Part shown: positions 54,790 through 64,000 of the stretch, piece by piece | How positions within the stretch are numbered: position 1 is the first letter of the stretch | Layout of the letters: every line of letters begins with the position of its first letter | NCBI GenBank assembly: GCA_028386065.3 | Contig: JAKUCV010002460.1 | Coordinates: 180,595 to 244,594 of the forward strand | Reading direction: 5' to 3' | Length of the DNA: 64,000 bases | DNA from: Turnera subulata | Lineage: Eukaryota > Streptophyta > Magnoliopsida > Malpighiales > Passifloraceae | The notes under the pieces: model-generated | Seen by the model: the letters and a program-made list of their open reading frames with translations, nothing else | Database searches by the model: none | Told to the model about the DNA's origin: nothing | Position numbers and translations under genes: made by a program

Positions 54790-55019
54790 TAGGACGCATA
54801 TATATTTGGTGAAGTGACAATAAATGTGACAGATTGGATGATAAACAAGTGGAGGAGTTTTGAATGGTTTTAGATAGAATTAAAATTGGATATGTGTATG
54901 TATGTTGTTGTTGTTGTGATTATTGCACTGAATAATGGAAATGAGGTTTCTTCATAAACTCTTTTTTTTTTTTGTCTTGCTTCGTGAGAGTGCGTGTGTT
55001 TACTAGTATTTTTTAGTAA

Positions 55020-55176
55020 GTACCTGATTCCGTTTAAGTGAGGTCTCCGTTTGAATCCTCATGTATGCAAAAATATCTCTATCGGAAAACTCATCCACCA
55101 TGCCTAGGGTGCACAACCCGGATCCAATCCGGATTAGTCGGGACAAAGATCCGAATGTGAAACCAAAAAAAACACT
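55020..55176 (+). repeat. Possible tRNA-derived SINE
   Basis: GTGAGGTCTCCGTTTGAATCCTC resembles a pol III box B in the head of a plant SINE. The segment ends GAATGTGAAACCAAAAAAAA. No convincing box A or target duplication was found. Confidence 0.4.
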
Positions 55177-55224
55177 TGTAATTTTTACCCTTTTTTTTTT
55201 TTTTTAAAGAGATCAAATTAACCC

Positions 55225-55515
55225 AACTTGAAGTCCATTCTTAGAAAATAACCAGTTGAGTGGGCCAACACCAAATTCAATATCGATGTTAACCCAGTCG
55301 GCTTATTTTGGTCTTGGCCCTCAATCGGGTCCAATTCCTTCACTGCCACAATACCACAGGCCATTAGCAAGCTAACAATGTTAAAAGTCTTGAGACTGCA
55401 CCGTAACCAATTCTCTGGTTGCATTCCTGATTTAGTTTCCTTTCCGCATAACATAAGACCTGTTTTCTGGTCCATACCGTCTACATTTTCCAGCACTAGC
55501 ACCAAACTAGACACT
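55225..55515 (+). pseudogene. LRR gene relic (copy L6)
   Basis: Plus-strand reading gives NQLSGPTPNSISMLTQSAYF, then after stops and shifts RLHRNQFSGCIPDLVSF and SIPSTFSSTSTKLD. It is clearly the middle LRR section of the same family, heavily decayed, without start or caps. It lies about 430 bp after L5, so the two were once a tandem pair. Confidence 0.75.
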
Positions 55516-56074
55516 GGATAGACTATGTTCCAAATTTCATTTTAGGAGGTACCCAAAATGATCTGTAACCTGTGATCCATATTACTATTAAATAATGAAG
55601 AGCAACACCATTCGCAGAAAAAAAGGGAGAGAAAAACTTCAGTAACTATTTCAGTCGGGGTAATTAATAATATAAATGAAAATGGGGCGCAGTCTGTCTG
55701 GCCCTAAAACTTGTAAGGAGGATATGCAATCCAAAATAAATAAAATATATGAATGGGCCTCAACTTTTGCTCGAGCTTACTTACATTGAAGTACCGGCCT
55801 ATATTAATATTAGAGAACCATGGCCTGTAGTTGTATTTTGTAATAATATCTATCCTTGCTTCCAGTTCTGACTCGGTCTTATTACATAATTTAGCGTCAA
55901 GTCCACTCCACTAGGTTCGTTTCACTTTCCAAGTAAAAAAGAAAGAAAGAATCCAACCAGCGAGAACCTACGAGCCACACATTGTGCACTGAGAAAACAA
56001 GAAAAAAACCAACCAGTACACATTACCTTACTGAGCGAGCAAGAGCTGTCTGTTTGTTGTGAAGAAAGCCAAAG
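55516..56074. other. Upstream region of the NLR gene
   Basis: No gene. The promoter and leader of the NLR should lie here. No distinct TATA box is obvious near the start. Confidence 0.45.
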
Positions 56075-59038
56075 ATGGGTGAATCTGTTCTTACATTTGT
56101 TGTGGAGGAGATGTTGAAGAAGTTGGGTTCACTTGCTCTTGAAGGGATCAGTGTTGCTTGGGGACTGAAGGAGAAGCTGCAAAAACTCAATGACACCTTG
56201 ACCTTCATTCGAGCTGTGTTACATGACGCCGTGGAAAGACAAGGCAGAGAAGAGTCTGTCAAGATTTGGCTGCAAAAGCTTGGAGATGTAGCATATGAAG
56301 GTGAAGATGTTCTTGATGAGTTTGGCTACGAAATTCTCAGGCAAAAAATGGAGGGCGGTACTCCAAGTAAGAAGGTAAGCAACTTCTTTTCTGCCTCTTC
56401 CAACCCGATTGCATTTCGTCTTCATATGGGAAACAAAATTAAGAAGATCAATAATGAGTTGGCCAAGATTAAAGATGATGCTGTTGGGTTTGGTCTAATT
56501 AGTGCTGTAATTGTCTCTACTGAGAGAGCTCCACAAACTAATACCGTAAGCCGAGTAACGCACTCCTTCCTAGACAAATCAGAGAAAGTTATAGGAAGAG
56601 ATAATGATGTGTCTCAAGTGATCAACTCGTTGAATGTTTCAGTTGATGATCATCATGTGCTCTGCGTTGTCCCTATTGTGGGGATGGGTGGTCTTGGCAA
56701 GACAACTTTGGCCAAATTGGTGGTGAAAGAAATTGAGAACAGAAAGCTTTTCGATAAAACATTTTGGGTTTGTGTTTCCCAGATGTTTAATGAGCAAAGC
56801 ATTCTGGGAGAAATGTTACAGGATTTGTCAGGTACAAACATTGGGGGTTTGAGCAGCTTGAATACTATAGTGAGGCAACTTAAAGAAGGGTTGCAAGGCA
56901 AGAAATTTCTACTTGAGCTTGACGATGTCTGGAATGAGGAACCTGAGAAGTGGGAGAGCTTGAAGAAGGAATTGTCAATAATTAGTGGAAGCAATGGGAA
57001 TGTCATAATAGTTACCACACGGAAGCAACAAACTGCATCAATAATGGAAACTTCTCCTGCACACAGGTATAAGTTAAAAGGACTGGAGGATGAAGAGTGT
57101 TGGTCTATTGTTCGGGAAATAGTGGAGTCTGGGATTGGAAAGGCATTTGTATCCGGAAACTTGGAAGTTATTGGGAAAGATATTGCAAAGAAATGTGGAG
57201 GTATACCATTGACTGCAAGGATGTTGGGCGGGTTGATGAGGAATTCCAAAGAAGAAAGGCATTGGTTGTCAATTAGAAACAACCCTGTCTTGGATTCAAT
57301 AGAAAATGATGCTGGAATTTTGCCTATATTAAAGTTGAGCTTTGATCATTTGCTTTGCTACTTGAAGCCATGTTTTGCATATTGTGCTATATTTTCTGAA
57401 GATCATCGCATTCGCAAAGACCAATTAATTCAACTGTGGATGGCCGACAGACTTCTTGGAACAGCTAATGACCAAAGTACGGAAGATATAGGCAGCAAGT
57501 ATTTTGATGAATTGGTTGCAAATTCATTCTTTCAAGATGTTGAGGGTTTGGGTAATGACACAAGCTGCAAGATGCATGACTTGGTGCATGACCTCTCATT
57601 GTCTATTTCAAAACAAGGGGTGGTGAATCTGAATGCACGTCCTAATTTTCGAGAGAATACTTCTTCCAATGTTCGCCATTTGAATCTTATGTGTGATGAG
57701 AAAATAGCAGAAGCATTTCTAATTGGAGACTGTGCTACAAGATTACATTCAGTATTTATGAGAGGCTATAATGGTTTTGTAAAGTCATGGAATTTTAAAA
57801 GTCTAAGAACTCTCAACTTGGAAGCCGCTGATATATTTGAGTTGCCAGTTTGGATTGGGAAGCTAAAACATTTGAGATTTCTTGATGTTTCAAAGACAAA
57901 TATCAAAGAATTGCCCGAGTTCACCAGCAAGCTCTACAATTTGCAAACTTTAAGACTTGAGGAGTGTTTGTTGCTGGAAAGGATTCCTAACAAGATGAAA
58001 AATTTAGTGAGCTTGAGGCATTTCTCTATTACTATTTATTGTGGAGATAAATGGCCAGCTAATTTTTGTCTCCCTAACAATTTGGTGGGTGTAAGGCTGG
58101 TGGACTGCTGGGTGGATAAAATCCCAAGTCTTGGGCATCTTCCTAATCTTCAAACTCTCAATGTAAAAGGGATGTCAATGGTAAGTTGCATTGGCCATGA
58201 ATTCTACGGTGGTGGGATAGAGGAAAGCAACAAAAATAATGGCTTGAAAACATTCCCAGCATTAAAAGAATTTCGATTGGAAAAAATGGAGGAATTAGTT
58301 GACTGGATGTTGCCTGGAGCTGTGGCTAGAAATGGTGAGTTGATACTTTTTCCTAGTTTACAAGTGTTGTCCATTTGCCACTGTCGTGAATTAAGGAGAA
58401 TCCCCGAGATGTCTCATATGCCATCACTTGTCCGGTTGATGATTGAAGGATGTGGTGAATTGTGTGACTTATCAGGCGAATTTCATGTGGGGACACCCAT
58501 CGAAGAGATCAATGTAGAGGGTTGTCGTAATTTGATGTCGATGCCGAGCCTCCAACTCGTCACTTGTCTTAGACGACTACGACTTATCAACTGTGGCAAA
58601 TTAACATCTCTTCCAGTCGGGTTGCAGTCTTGCACACAATTGCAGGAATTCACTGTTTATGGTTGCCCAATTGAGGAATTCCCAATCGATCTGCAGGGAT
58701 TTCTTTCTCTTGAACGAATGGAAATTGGGAATATTAAGAGATGGACGTGTTTTCCCAATGGATTGGAATCTTGTACATCTTTGAAGCAGCTATCGATATG
58801 TAATTGGAATCAACTGAATTCTGTACCTGATGATTTGAAAAAATTAACATCTCTTGTTGAATTGAAGATTATTGGCTGTGAAAGATTAACTTATATCCCA
58901 GAAGACATGTTTGGTCACTTTACTAGATTGAAACATCTGATTATTGGTGGATTCTGTGAAGAGTTAGAGGCATTCCCAGGGCTGAATTCAATCCAGAACC
59001 TCAAACATACTCTTGAAACCTTATGGATAAAAGGATGA
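56075..59038 (+). CDS. CC-NB-ARC-LRR disease resistance protein, RGA-like, truncated by a nonsense codon
   Basis: The single-exon frame encodes 987 residues. An Rx-type coiled-coil domain is at about 1-100 (LQKLNDTLTFIRAVLHDA; VKIWLQKLGDVAYEGEDVLDEF). The NB-ARC domain has P-loop GMGGLGKTT (203-211), kinase-2 LLELDDVW (279-286), RNBS-B VIIVTTRK, GGIPLTA (about 375), RNBS-D CFAYCAIF (433) and MHD (500-502). Irregular LRRs follow from about 540. Kinase-2 has Glu where LLVLDDVW is usual. The protein is an intracellular immune receptor that would bind ATP/ADP and trigger defence on sensing a pathogen effector; its target is unknown. It ends LWIKG-TGA, while homologous LRR coding continues in the same frame for another 101 codons. 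The ATG has good context (AAAGATGGG). Confidence 0.93.
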   Translation: MGESVLTFVVEEMLKKLGSLALEGISVAWGLKEKLQKLNDTLTFIRAVLHDAVERQGREESVKIWLQKLGDVAYEGEDVLDEFGYEILRQKMEGGTPSKKVSNFFSASSNPIAFRLHMGNKIKKINNELAKIKDDAVGFGLISAVIVSTERAPQTNTVSRVTHSFLDKSEKVIGRDNDVSQVINSLNVSVDDHHVLCVVPIVGMGGLGKTTLAKLVVKEIENRKLFDKTFWVCVSQMFNEQSILGEMLQDLSGTNIGGLSSLNTIVRQLKEGLQGKKFLLELDDVWNEEPEKWESLKKELSIISGSNGNVIIVTTRKQQTASIMETSPAHRYKLKGLEDEECWSIVREIVESGIGKAFVSGNLEVIGKDIAKKCGGIPLTARMLGGLMRNSKEERHWLSIRNNPVLDSIENDAGILPILKLSFDHLLCYLKPCFAYCAIFSEDHRIRKDQLIQLWMADRLLGTANDQSTEDIGSKYFDELVANSFFQDVEGLGNDTSCKMHDLVHDLSLSISKQGVVNLNARPNFRENTSSNVRHLNLMCDEKIAEAFLIGDCATRLHSVFMRGYNGFVKSWNFKSLRTLNLEAADIFELPVWIGKLKHLRFLDVSKTNIKELPEFTSKLYNLQTLRLEECLLLERIPNKMKNLVSLRHFSITIYCGDKWPANFCLPNNLVGVRLVDCWVDKIPSLGHLPNLQTLNVKGMSMVSCIGHEFYGGGIEESNKNNGLKTFPALKEFRLEKMEELVDWMLPGAVARNGELILFPSLQVLSICHCRELRRIPEMSHMPSLVRLMIEGCGELCDLSGEFHVGTPIEEINVEGCRNLMSMPSLQLVTCLRRLRLINCGKLTSLPVGLQSCTQLQEFTVYGCPIEEFPIDLQGFLSLERMEIGNIKRWTCFPNGLESCTSLKQLSICNWNQLNSVPDDLKKLTSLVELKIIGCERLTYIPEDMFGHFTRLKHLIIGGFCEELEAFPGLNSIQNLKHTLETLWIKG

Positions 59039-59344
59039 AGAAAACTGGAGTCATTACCAAGCCAATTACAGCATCTCATTTTTCTCAAGAAGTTGGAGAT
59101 AGATAGTTTTGATGGGATTGAGATCTTGCCAGAATGGTGCAGCAATCTTACATCTCTTAGATCCATTGAGATTGTTAAGTGCAAGAATTTGAAGCATCTA
59201 CCTTCTTCCACAGCCATGCAATGCTTACCCAAATTAGAGGGGATATGGATTTTTGGATGTCCTCTCCTTCAGAAGAATTGCAACAAGGAGACGGGTTCTG
59301 AGTGGTCCAAGATATGTCACATCCTGCGAATTGACATTTACTGA
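59039..59344 (+). pseudogene. C-terminal LRR end of the NLR beyond the in-frame TGA
   Basis: Directly after TGA the same frame reads RKLESLPSQLQHLIFLKKLE, then LPEWCSNLTSLRSIEIVKC, and ends with the typical RGA tail (CPLLQKNCNKETGSEWSKI). Related proteins usually have Cys in the broken G-C-x-x-L motif, so TGC or TGT to TGA is the simplest change. The coding region otherwise looks undamaged, so the loss is recent, is read through, or is an error. Confidence 0.9.
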
Positions 59345-59744
59345 AAGGATATAAGGTCAAAGAAGGTATGTTTCAACTTGAATTTGTAAGGAATGCCTCG
59401 TCAAGTAAAATGTGACAGCATTCCTTCAGTTTGCAATCTTTAGTGTTTTTGACTCTTTTCGTAGTTCTAACTCTGAACAATGGTAAAATGTGATGTCATC
59501 TATCTAATATATCCTCTCAATGCAATTTGGATGGGATTACACTGCACAATTTAAACATTGGTATTATGAGCCCTGATTGTAATTTCATGCAGGTAACCAG
59601 ATATAGATCCGCCGCATTCACTAAGTCGGCTGCCAAGAGGTGTGTGTGACATTCTTGACAAGGCTTGCTGCCAATTCATTTGGGGGGTCAACCAATTAAA
59701 GGAGCAAAGAAAGATGCATTAGGTGAATTGGGCGAGATTGCTTC
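59345..59744 (+). other. NLR 3' region and possible LINE remnant
   Basis: The first part is probable NLR 3' UTR. A late segment ending TTTCATGCAG|GTAACC looks like a UTR splice site, which is common after RGA genes. From about 59620, coding-like sequence (CDILDKACCQFIWGV..QRKMH.VNWARLL) resembles the C-terminal region of a plant LINE reverse transcriptase, without an intact frame. Confidence 0.4.
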
Positions 59745-60038
59745 TGTCACGGGGTCATTACCTGGCCCAAGACCTTCCCCTTCCTTTTCGATGTGGGATC
59801 CCGTTACATTCTCCCCCACCGAATCCGACGACGCCCTCGTCGTCGACCGGGCACCCTGCCTACCCCGTCCCCACGGAGTGCTTGGCATGACATCGGAGTT
59901 GGGTCGGGTCGGCTCCGCTACCACTTGTCACGGGGTCATTACCCTCTCTTCAAAAGGTCAACCTAGTGGGGTGTGCAGTACCCCTGTATATATGGCCCAA
60001 GACCTTCCCCTTCCTTTCCGATGTGGGATTCCGTCACA
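59745..60038 (-). mobile_element. TRIM (miniature LTR retrotransposon), TSD GCTTC
   Basis: The 294-bp element has short LTRs 59745-59808 (64 bp) and 59926-60038 (113 bp), both TGTCACGGGGTCATTACC..GTTACA/GTCACA; the left one lacks about 49 bp of the middle. The inner 117 bp carry, on the minus strand, a primer-binding-like site next to the right LTR (59923-59911, complement of GGCTCCGCTACCA) and a purine stretch (complement of TTCTCCCCCACC) next to the left LTR. GCTTC lies on both sides (59740-59744 and 60039-60043). It has no coding capacity and must be moved in trans. Confidence 0.9.
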
Positions 60039-60043
60039 GCTTC

Positions 60044-61220
60044 TTTGCTAGAAATATCTGGTGTGCAGTTGGTGGCCCGTCCCTCCATTCTGATTTCTTT
60101 CCCTTGGAACTGGGGGCTTGGCTCATTGCCTACTTAAGTTATCAATTGAATAATCCAGATTGGTGCTTGCTGTTTGCTACTATTTGTTGAAGGCTATGGC
60201 CTTGGAGAAACCTCCTGGTTTTTGAGAATGAGGCAGAGACTTTTGCAATCTTTTGACAGCTTTAAACAGGGTTTGGTTAACCCTCTTGGTAACTGGAAGA
60301 ACAATGGCTTCTCCTTGATGCCTTTGGAAAAATGGAGAGCCCTGCTGATGGTATTCCCAAGACTAATGTGGCTAGCTTGGCTCATTCCTCTAGGTGCCTT
60401 TGGAAAAATGAAGACCCCCTGTTATTTACAGAGGAAAGCAAACTACTGCTTTTATTATATTAGTATATAACCGAAACATACTGTTTTAATGATTGAGAAT
60501 TTATCTGGGTTTATAATGATTGAGAATTTATAATAGATATGTGGTATCAACTATTAACTAATTTTACTTAAATGCTTTGACCTAATTAGTTCTTTCAATT
60601 GCAAAAATTATAAAAATGTAGCCCATCAAACAATGTAAAGAGTTTTTTCTAGGATGCCAAATTGAGAAGCTAGTCCAACAACAACAGTATATACCAAGCT
60701 ATTAAAGAAACAATCTTGTTACAGTAAAAAGTTCTTTTGTACCAGCCACTAATGGTTAAATGGCTTATAGCATTCCAGTTTTTTTTCTTTTTAAAAAAAT
60801 ATTACAATGCCAACATAATAGACAATTTTAAAAGGAAAGTGTACACCCTTATTCATAAAAAAATAATTATAATCATCCTTATTATTAAAGAATACTAACT
60901 ATTACCAACCAAAGATGTGATTTTCATATAATAGGTTATATGATCATTTTGTATATCACCAACTGTTAATCTTAAAAGGAATACAAACTTTATTTTTAGC
61001 AAGTTCACTCGTGCCCAGTAATCTTGTAACGATACTGCCCAAAATTAATCTGCAATTCATGAATAGGTCATCTTGTTGGAATTGTTGACGTTGATGCAAC
61101 TTTTACAATTTTCTTCAGTACCAAATTGAACCAAAATGAATATGTGAAATACAATAAACAAACAAAATATTTAGGGTAAGGAAAAATAAGAAAAAGCCAC
61201 ATATATAGAAGCAGGGTCAT
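60044..61220. other. Intergenic sequence, first part possibly LINE-derived
   Basis: Just after the TRIM the interrupted LINE-like sequence seems to resume (LEISGVQLVARPSIL). The 98-codon frame at 60174-60470 has no recognisable domain. From 60480 the sequence is AT-rich with nothing visible. Confidence 0.4.
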
Positions 61221-62147
61221 CTATGGTGCTCCTTGAGTACGGTACTCACCATAATTATTTTTTATTAATTAAATTTTATATAATATTAATTTGGAGAATT
61301 GAAATAATAATAAATACTTTCCTTAGTTGAGAATTTTTAACTCCATTTTACTTGAAAATTTAAATTTATAACTTATTTGAAAACTAACAAGAGTTGGAGT
61401 AGACCTATTCATTTTAGGAGGTCGACCTAATAATTATTAATGAGTCAACCCATTAAAATTACAGGTCGACCTAATAAGTCGTTAAAATTAACAGGTCAAC
61501 CTATTAGATAGCAAATATATTTTTTGGGTGGAGGTCGACCTGTCAAATTCACAGGTCGATCTCTTAATAATTCAATTAAACAGGTCGACCTTTTCATTCA
61601 AATAGGTTGACCTTATAAAATTCAATAGTTAGATAGAAATCGGTAACCTAAATTACAATGAATCAATCTTCAATTAATCAGGTCGACTCCTTCAGTTAAT
61701 CAGGTCAACCTTATATAGATCGTTCAACGGTGATAAAAATATATATATTATAGGTCGACCCCTTCGATTAACAGGTCAACCTTAACATGAATATTGATAG
61801 GTTAACTTATAAGCTAATGGGTAGGACTTTTATTAAATCTCTAAAATAAAGCATATAATTATAAAATTGTTAGGTCGGCCTATAAAAGTTACTAGGTCGA
61901 CCTATAAAAGTTACTAGGACGACCTCTTATTAAGAAGAGTAACGGCTACCAATATAACGACTATCATAATATCTGGGATCTTACCATCTTGGATGGTTCC
62001 TACCTAAAATATTTTTTAGTATAAAAAAAAATATAAAAATAAAAAAAATAATGTTATTATAAAATTGCCATATCCAACAATTATTATTTAACTACTCATA
62101 TCCAATGGACATAATCGCGTGAGTACCATAATCATGGAGCACCATAG
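61221..62147. mobile_element. Non-autonomous TIR element containing AGGTCGACCT palindromes
   Basis: The ends are inverted: left CTATGGTGCTCC..GGTACTCAC and complement of right CTATGGTGCTCCATG..GGTACTCAC, about 29 bp with few mismatches. No transposase. Interior holds the palindrome array 61419-61925. I could not find a clear target duplication, so the superfamily is open. Confidence 0.7.
61419..61925. repeat. Array of degenerate AGGTCGACCT palindromes
   Basis: Perfect or near copies start at 61419, 61463, 61493, 61532, 61553, 61582, 61604, 61680, 61702, 61752, 61773, 61872, 61894 and 61916. Steps of 21-22 bp recur seven times (61532-61553, 61582-61604, 61680-61702, 61752-61773, 61872-61894-61916, with a partial copy near 61798). 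Variants change mostly the central CG (GGTCAACC, GGTTGACC), as expected from decay of methylated CpG. Confidence 0.85.
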
Positions 62148-62158
62148 AAAAATCCAGT

Positions 62159-62215
62159 ATCATGATATTTTGGTCTTTGATTAGACCATTCTAGATTACT
62201 ACAAAATATCATGAT
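62159..62215. repeat. 14-bp perfect inverted repeat
   Basis: ATCATGATATTTTG (62159-62172) and CAAAATATCATGAT (62202-62215) can pair around a 29-base loop. It lies between the TIR element and the L7 fragment. Confidence 0.75.
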
Positions 62216-62253
62216 CTTTTACAAGATTTTTTGTAGCAAGTAATCAAAAGCGT

Positions 62254-62448
62254 CCTCGTACTCTAAAGCACTTGGATTTGTGGAGGAACCTGGTGTTTGG
62301 GAAGGTGCCTGAAGCAATTTCTGGTCTGAAAAGTTTGAATGTGAGTTATAATCATCTCTGTGGAAAGCTTCCACCGTCCAATTTTCCACCGGATTCCTTT
62401 GAGGGCAATGACTGCCTGTGTGGTTCTCCTCTACAACCCTGCAAATAA
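62254..62448 (+). pseudogene. C-terminal fragment of an LRR gene (copy L7)
   Basis: 65 codons ending TAA encode the last LRR and C-cap (PRTLKHLDLWRNLVFGKVPE; GNDCLCGSPLQPC). It is nearly the same as the end of L5, and the 3' flank also matches L5 (GGTGAAGTGACAATAAATGT). Everything upstream is gone. It is a truncated duplicate. Confidence 0.9.
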
Positions 62449-62549
62449 TAATACACATGCATATATATTTGGTGAAGTGACAATAAATGTTATAAATTTG
62501 ATGAGAAACAAGTGGAGCAGCTTCGAATAGTTTTTGGTAGCATTAAAAT

Positions 62550-62671
62550 GGATATGTATGTTGATGTCCCACCTCACAAGGGTGACGCATCGAGCTATGG
62601 GGAGAGATTAGTCTGGTTGTCGACTGGGATACTCTTCTAGTAAAAAAAAAAAAGGATATGTATGTTGATGT
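62550..62671 (+). mobile_element. Short SINE-like insertion with 18-bp target duplication
   Basis: GGATATGTATGTTGATGT is present at 62550-62567 and 62654-62671. Between them lie 86 bp starting CCCACCTCACAAGGGTGAC and ending in a run of 12 A. The same site in the L5 3' flank (about 54890) lacks it. A long duplication plus poly-A shows LINE-mediated retroposition; the short body suggests a 5'-truncated SINE. Confidence 0.85.
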
Positions 62672-62890
62672 TGTCTGTGATTACTGTGTTAGCCCACAAT
62701 GAATAATGAAAATGAGGTCACATCATAGCTTTTTTTTCTCTTGCTTCATGTGTGTGCGTGTTGTGTTACTAGTTTGGTTAACTGATGTGCATGAAATTAC
62801 ATATATTTTACAGTGCACACTATCATCTTTTGGCCTTGCATTCATAATTAATTCATGCATTTAGAAGTAAATTCACTTCTTTTCATGCCA
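62672..62890. other. 3' flank continuing the L5 homology
   Basis: Phrases such as TTACTGTG, AATAATGAAAATGAGGT and CTTGCTTCATG parallel 54910-54990 downstream of L5, showing that the duplication that made L7 included the flank. Confidence 0.6.
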
Positions 62891-62899
62891 AATCCATCT

Positions 62900-64000
62900 T
62901 TTCTTACCCTTGGATGCTTTCAGGTGCAATTTGGCACAATTTGGAGCTTATTTTGCAATTTTTGAGTTAGCAGAGCCACTGTTGAAGAAACTGGACCAAT
63001 TGCCTAGCAGCGCCGCTGTTACAAAATATCTGCTCTTAAACCTTTTCCTTCCAGAGAATTTTTGCTTTGGAGGAGATTTGACGATTCTCGCCCAAAACTA
63101 ATGAAGCGCTGCAAAGAGCACTGTTCCAGTACAAATCGGATGCCTGATAGTGCCCCTACAGTGGCACTGGTGTCAAGACCCTATTTTTACTAGGGTTTGC
63201 GCCTAATTTCCAGGAGTATTTAAGAGGGGATGCACCTAGACACTCCCAGCAAGGAAAGAAGATTTAAAGAGGAATTCTTGGAGCTAAAGTCTAGGAGTTT
63301 TATTCCAATTCCTACACGCAGTAAATTCCTATCTTTTATGAATCAACCCTAGATATAAAAGGAGGCTTGCTGGACGAAATTAAAGAGCTTTTGGAGGAGC
63401 AAAAAGTCATGAATTTGGCTGGAAGAAAAGTGGAGCCTTTGGTTTTATTTTGTATAAAGTCGATTAAGGTTTTCTACTTTATTTTCTTCTTCTTCATGAA
63501 CTAAATACTCTATCTAGGTTTATGGGATGTAGCTACTATTCTTGATGTTTATTTAATAATTCAGACTTGTTTCTGTTATTCGTTACGCTTTGATTTGATA
63601 TAGAGTGCTTAACAGTGTCTGTGGCCTTGATCACCCTCAAACACTATTTTAGACGCCTTAGTGACGCACCTAACGGAGAAACTAGAAACTCAGACCGTTC
63701 TATATCAAACCTCTACCCCTACTGATCGTCGAAAGAGACTTTAGGGTTAGTTGAGGATAACAGCACCTGGCACAGCGACACTGCGCCCTAGGAAAGAGCT
63801 TCACTGACGAAAGCAGGTTGTTCCAGAACTAGGATAGGTTTACAATTACATGTGGCAGTAGTTGGAGACAACTTAGGCTAGGTAGCCCTTCAAAGTGGAC
63901 GAATTTACAACCAAGTTATTGAATTATTGTTGAATAGCTAGGCAGTACTGAACCCCGGACAACCTAGATCACCCATCACTCGTTTTCTACCCAAAACCAT
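62900..64000 (+). mobile_element. Probable LTR region of a Gypsy-type retrotransposon, cut by the window edge
   Basis: The sequence has the style of a long plant Gypsy LTR and leader: AGGAGTATTTAAGAGGGGA, TATAAAAGGAGGCTTGC (likely TATA box, about 63355), and a non-coding tail with CATGAACTAAATACTCTATC and TAGGTTTATGGGATGTAGC. No coding and no second copy are in view, so the boundaries and class are inferred. Confidence 0.4.

Noticed and set aside
59665..60051. A 128-codon gene across the TRIM
   Set aside because: It spans both LTRs of the miniature retrotransposon and shows repeated peptide segments from the direct repeats only.
60174..60470. A 98-codon hypothetical gene
   Set aside because: It has no domain, promoter or homologue in the window, and begins in sequence that looks like a LINE relic.
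62910..63101. A 63-codon frame near the right edge
   Set aside because: It lies in LTR-like sequence with no supporting motif.

Overview
The window is nuclear DNA from a flowering plant, most likely a eudicot. The evidence is a plant-type CC-NB-ARC-LRR resistance gene, secreted leucine-rich-repeat (LRR) proteins, arabinogalactan peptides, a SUMO-like gene with plant-style introns, and a dense load of Copia, LARD, TRIM, Helitron, hAT and MULE-type elements in AT-rich sequence. Bases 11852-12625 are an assembly gap (N). I cannot name the species from sequence alone.

Host genes. Seven members or remnants of one single-exon secreted LRR family (DRT100/PGIP-like) are spread across the window. Two are intact: 31512-32927 (+) and 37901-39328 (-). 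Five are broken: a 5'-truncated copy at 558-1502; a copy at 20505-22680 with a Copia element at its start codon and two hAT MITEs in its exon; a frameshifted copy at 53368-54789; a relic at 55225-55515; and a 65-codon C-terminal piece at 62254-62448. The other host genes are a three-exon SUMO-like gene (35196-36287), two arabinogalactan peptide genes in a head-to-head inverted duplication (41426-41623 and 43660-43857), and an NLR gene (56075-59344) cut short by one in-frame TGA.

Mobile DNA, left to right. Copia-1 (about 2487-6480, minus) carries an internal inversion of about 0.83 kb. Helitron-type ends lie at 7598, 7959-14546 and 15103, and a gag-only Copia-2 (8047-12871, TSD ATAAG) is nested inside the complete Helitron. 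Copia-3 (15794-20504, TSD CAACG) sits at an LRR start codon. Copia-4 (23520-31378, plus) ends 133 bp upstream of the intact LRR gene. A long-armed foldback element occupies 33179-33938 and a MULE-type MITE 42612-42970. A young LARD-type element without gag-pol spans 44248-52494 (TSD CAATA). A TRIM (59745-60038, TSD GCTTC) and a TIR element (61221-62147) follow. Retrotransposon LTR-like sequence probably fills the right edge.

The most unusual signal is the palindrome AACATCGATGTT, present in 16 perfect copies in the Copia-2 LTR. Most neighbours are exactly 21 bp apart, and the groups are separated by 52-54 bp. A second, unrelated element (61221-62147) holds degenerate AGGTCGACCT palindromes, many of them 21-22 bp apart. 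Both look like helically phased arrays of dimeric binding sites inside transposons.

The window reads as a tandem LRR/NLR cluster being eroded by nested transposition, with a few compact intact genes between the insertions.
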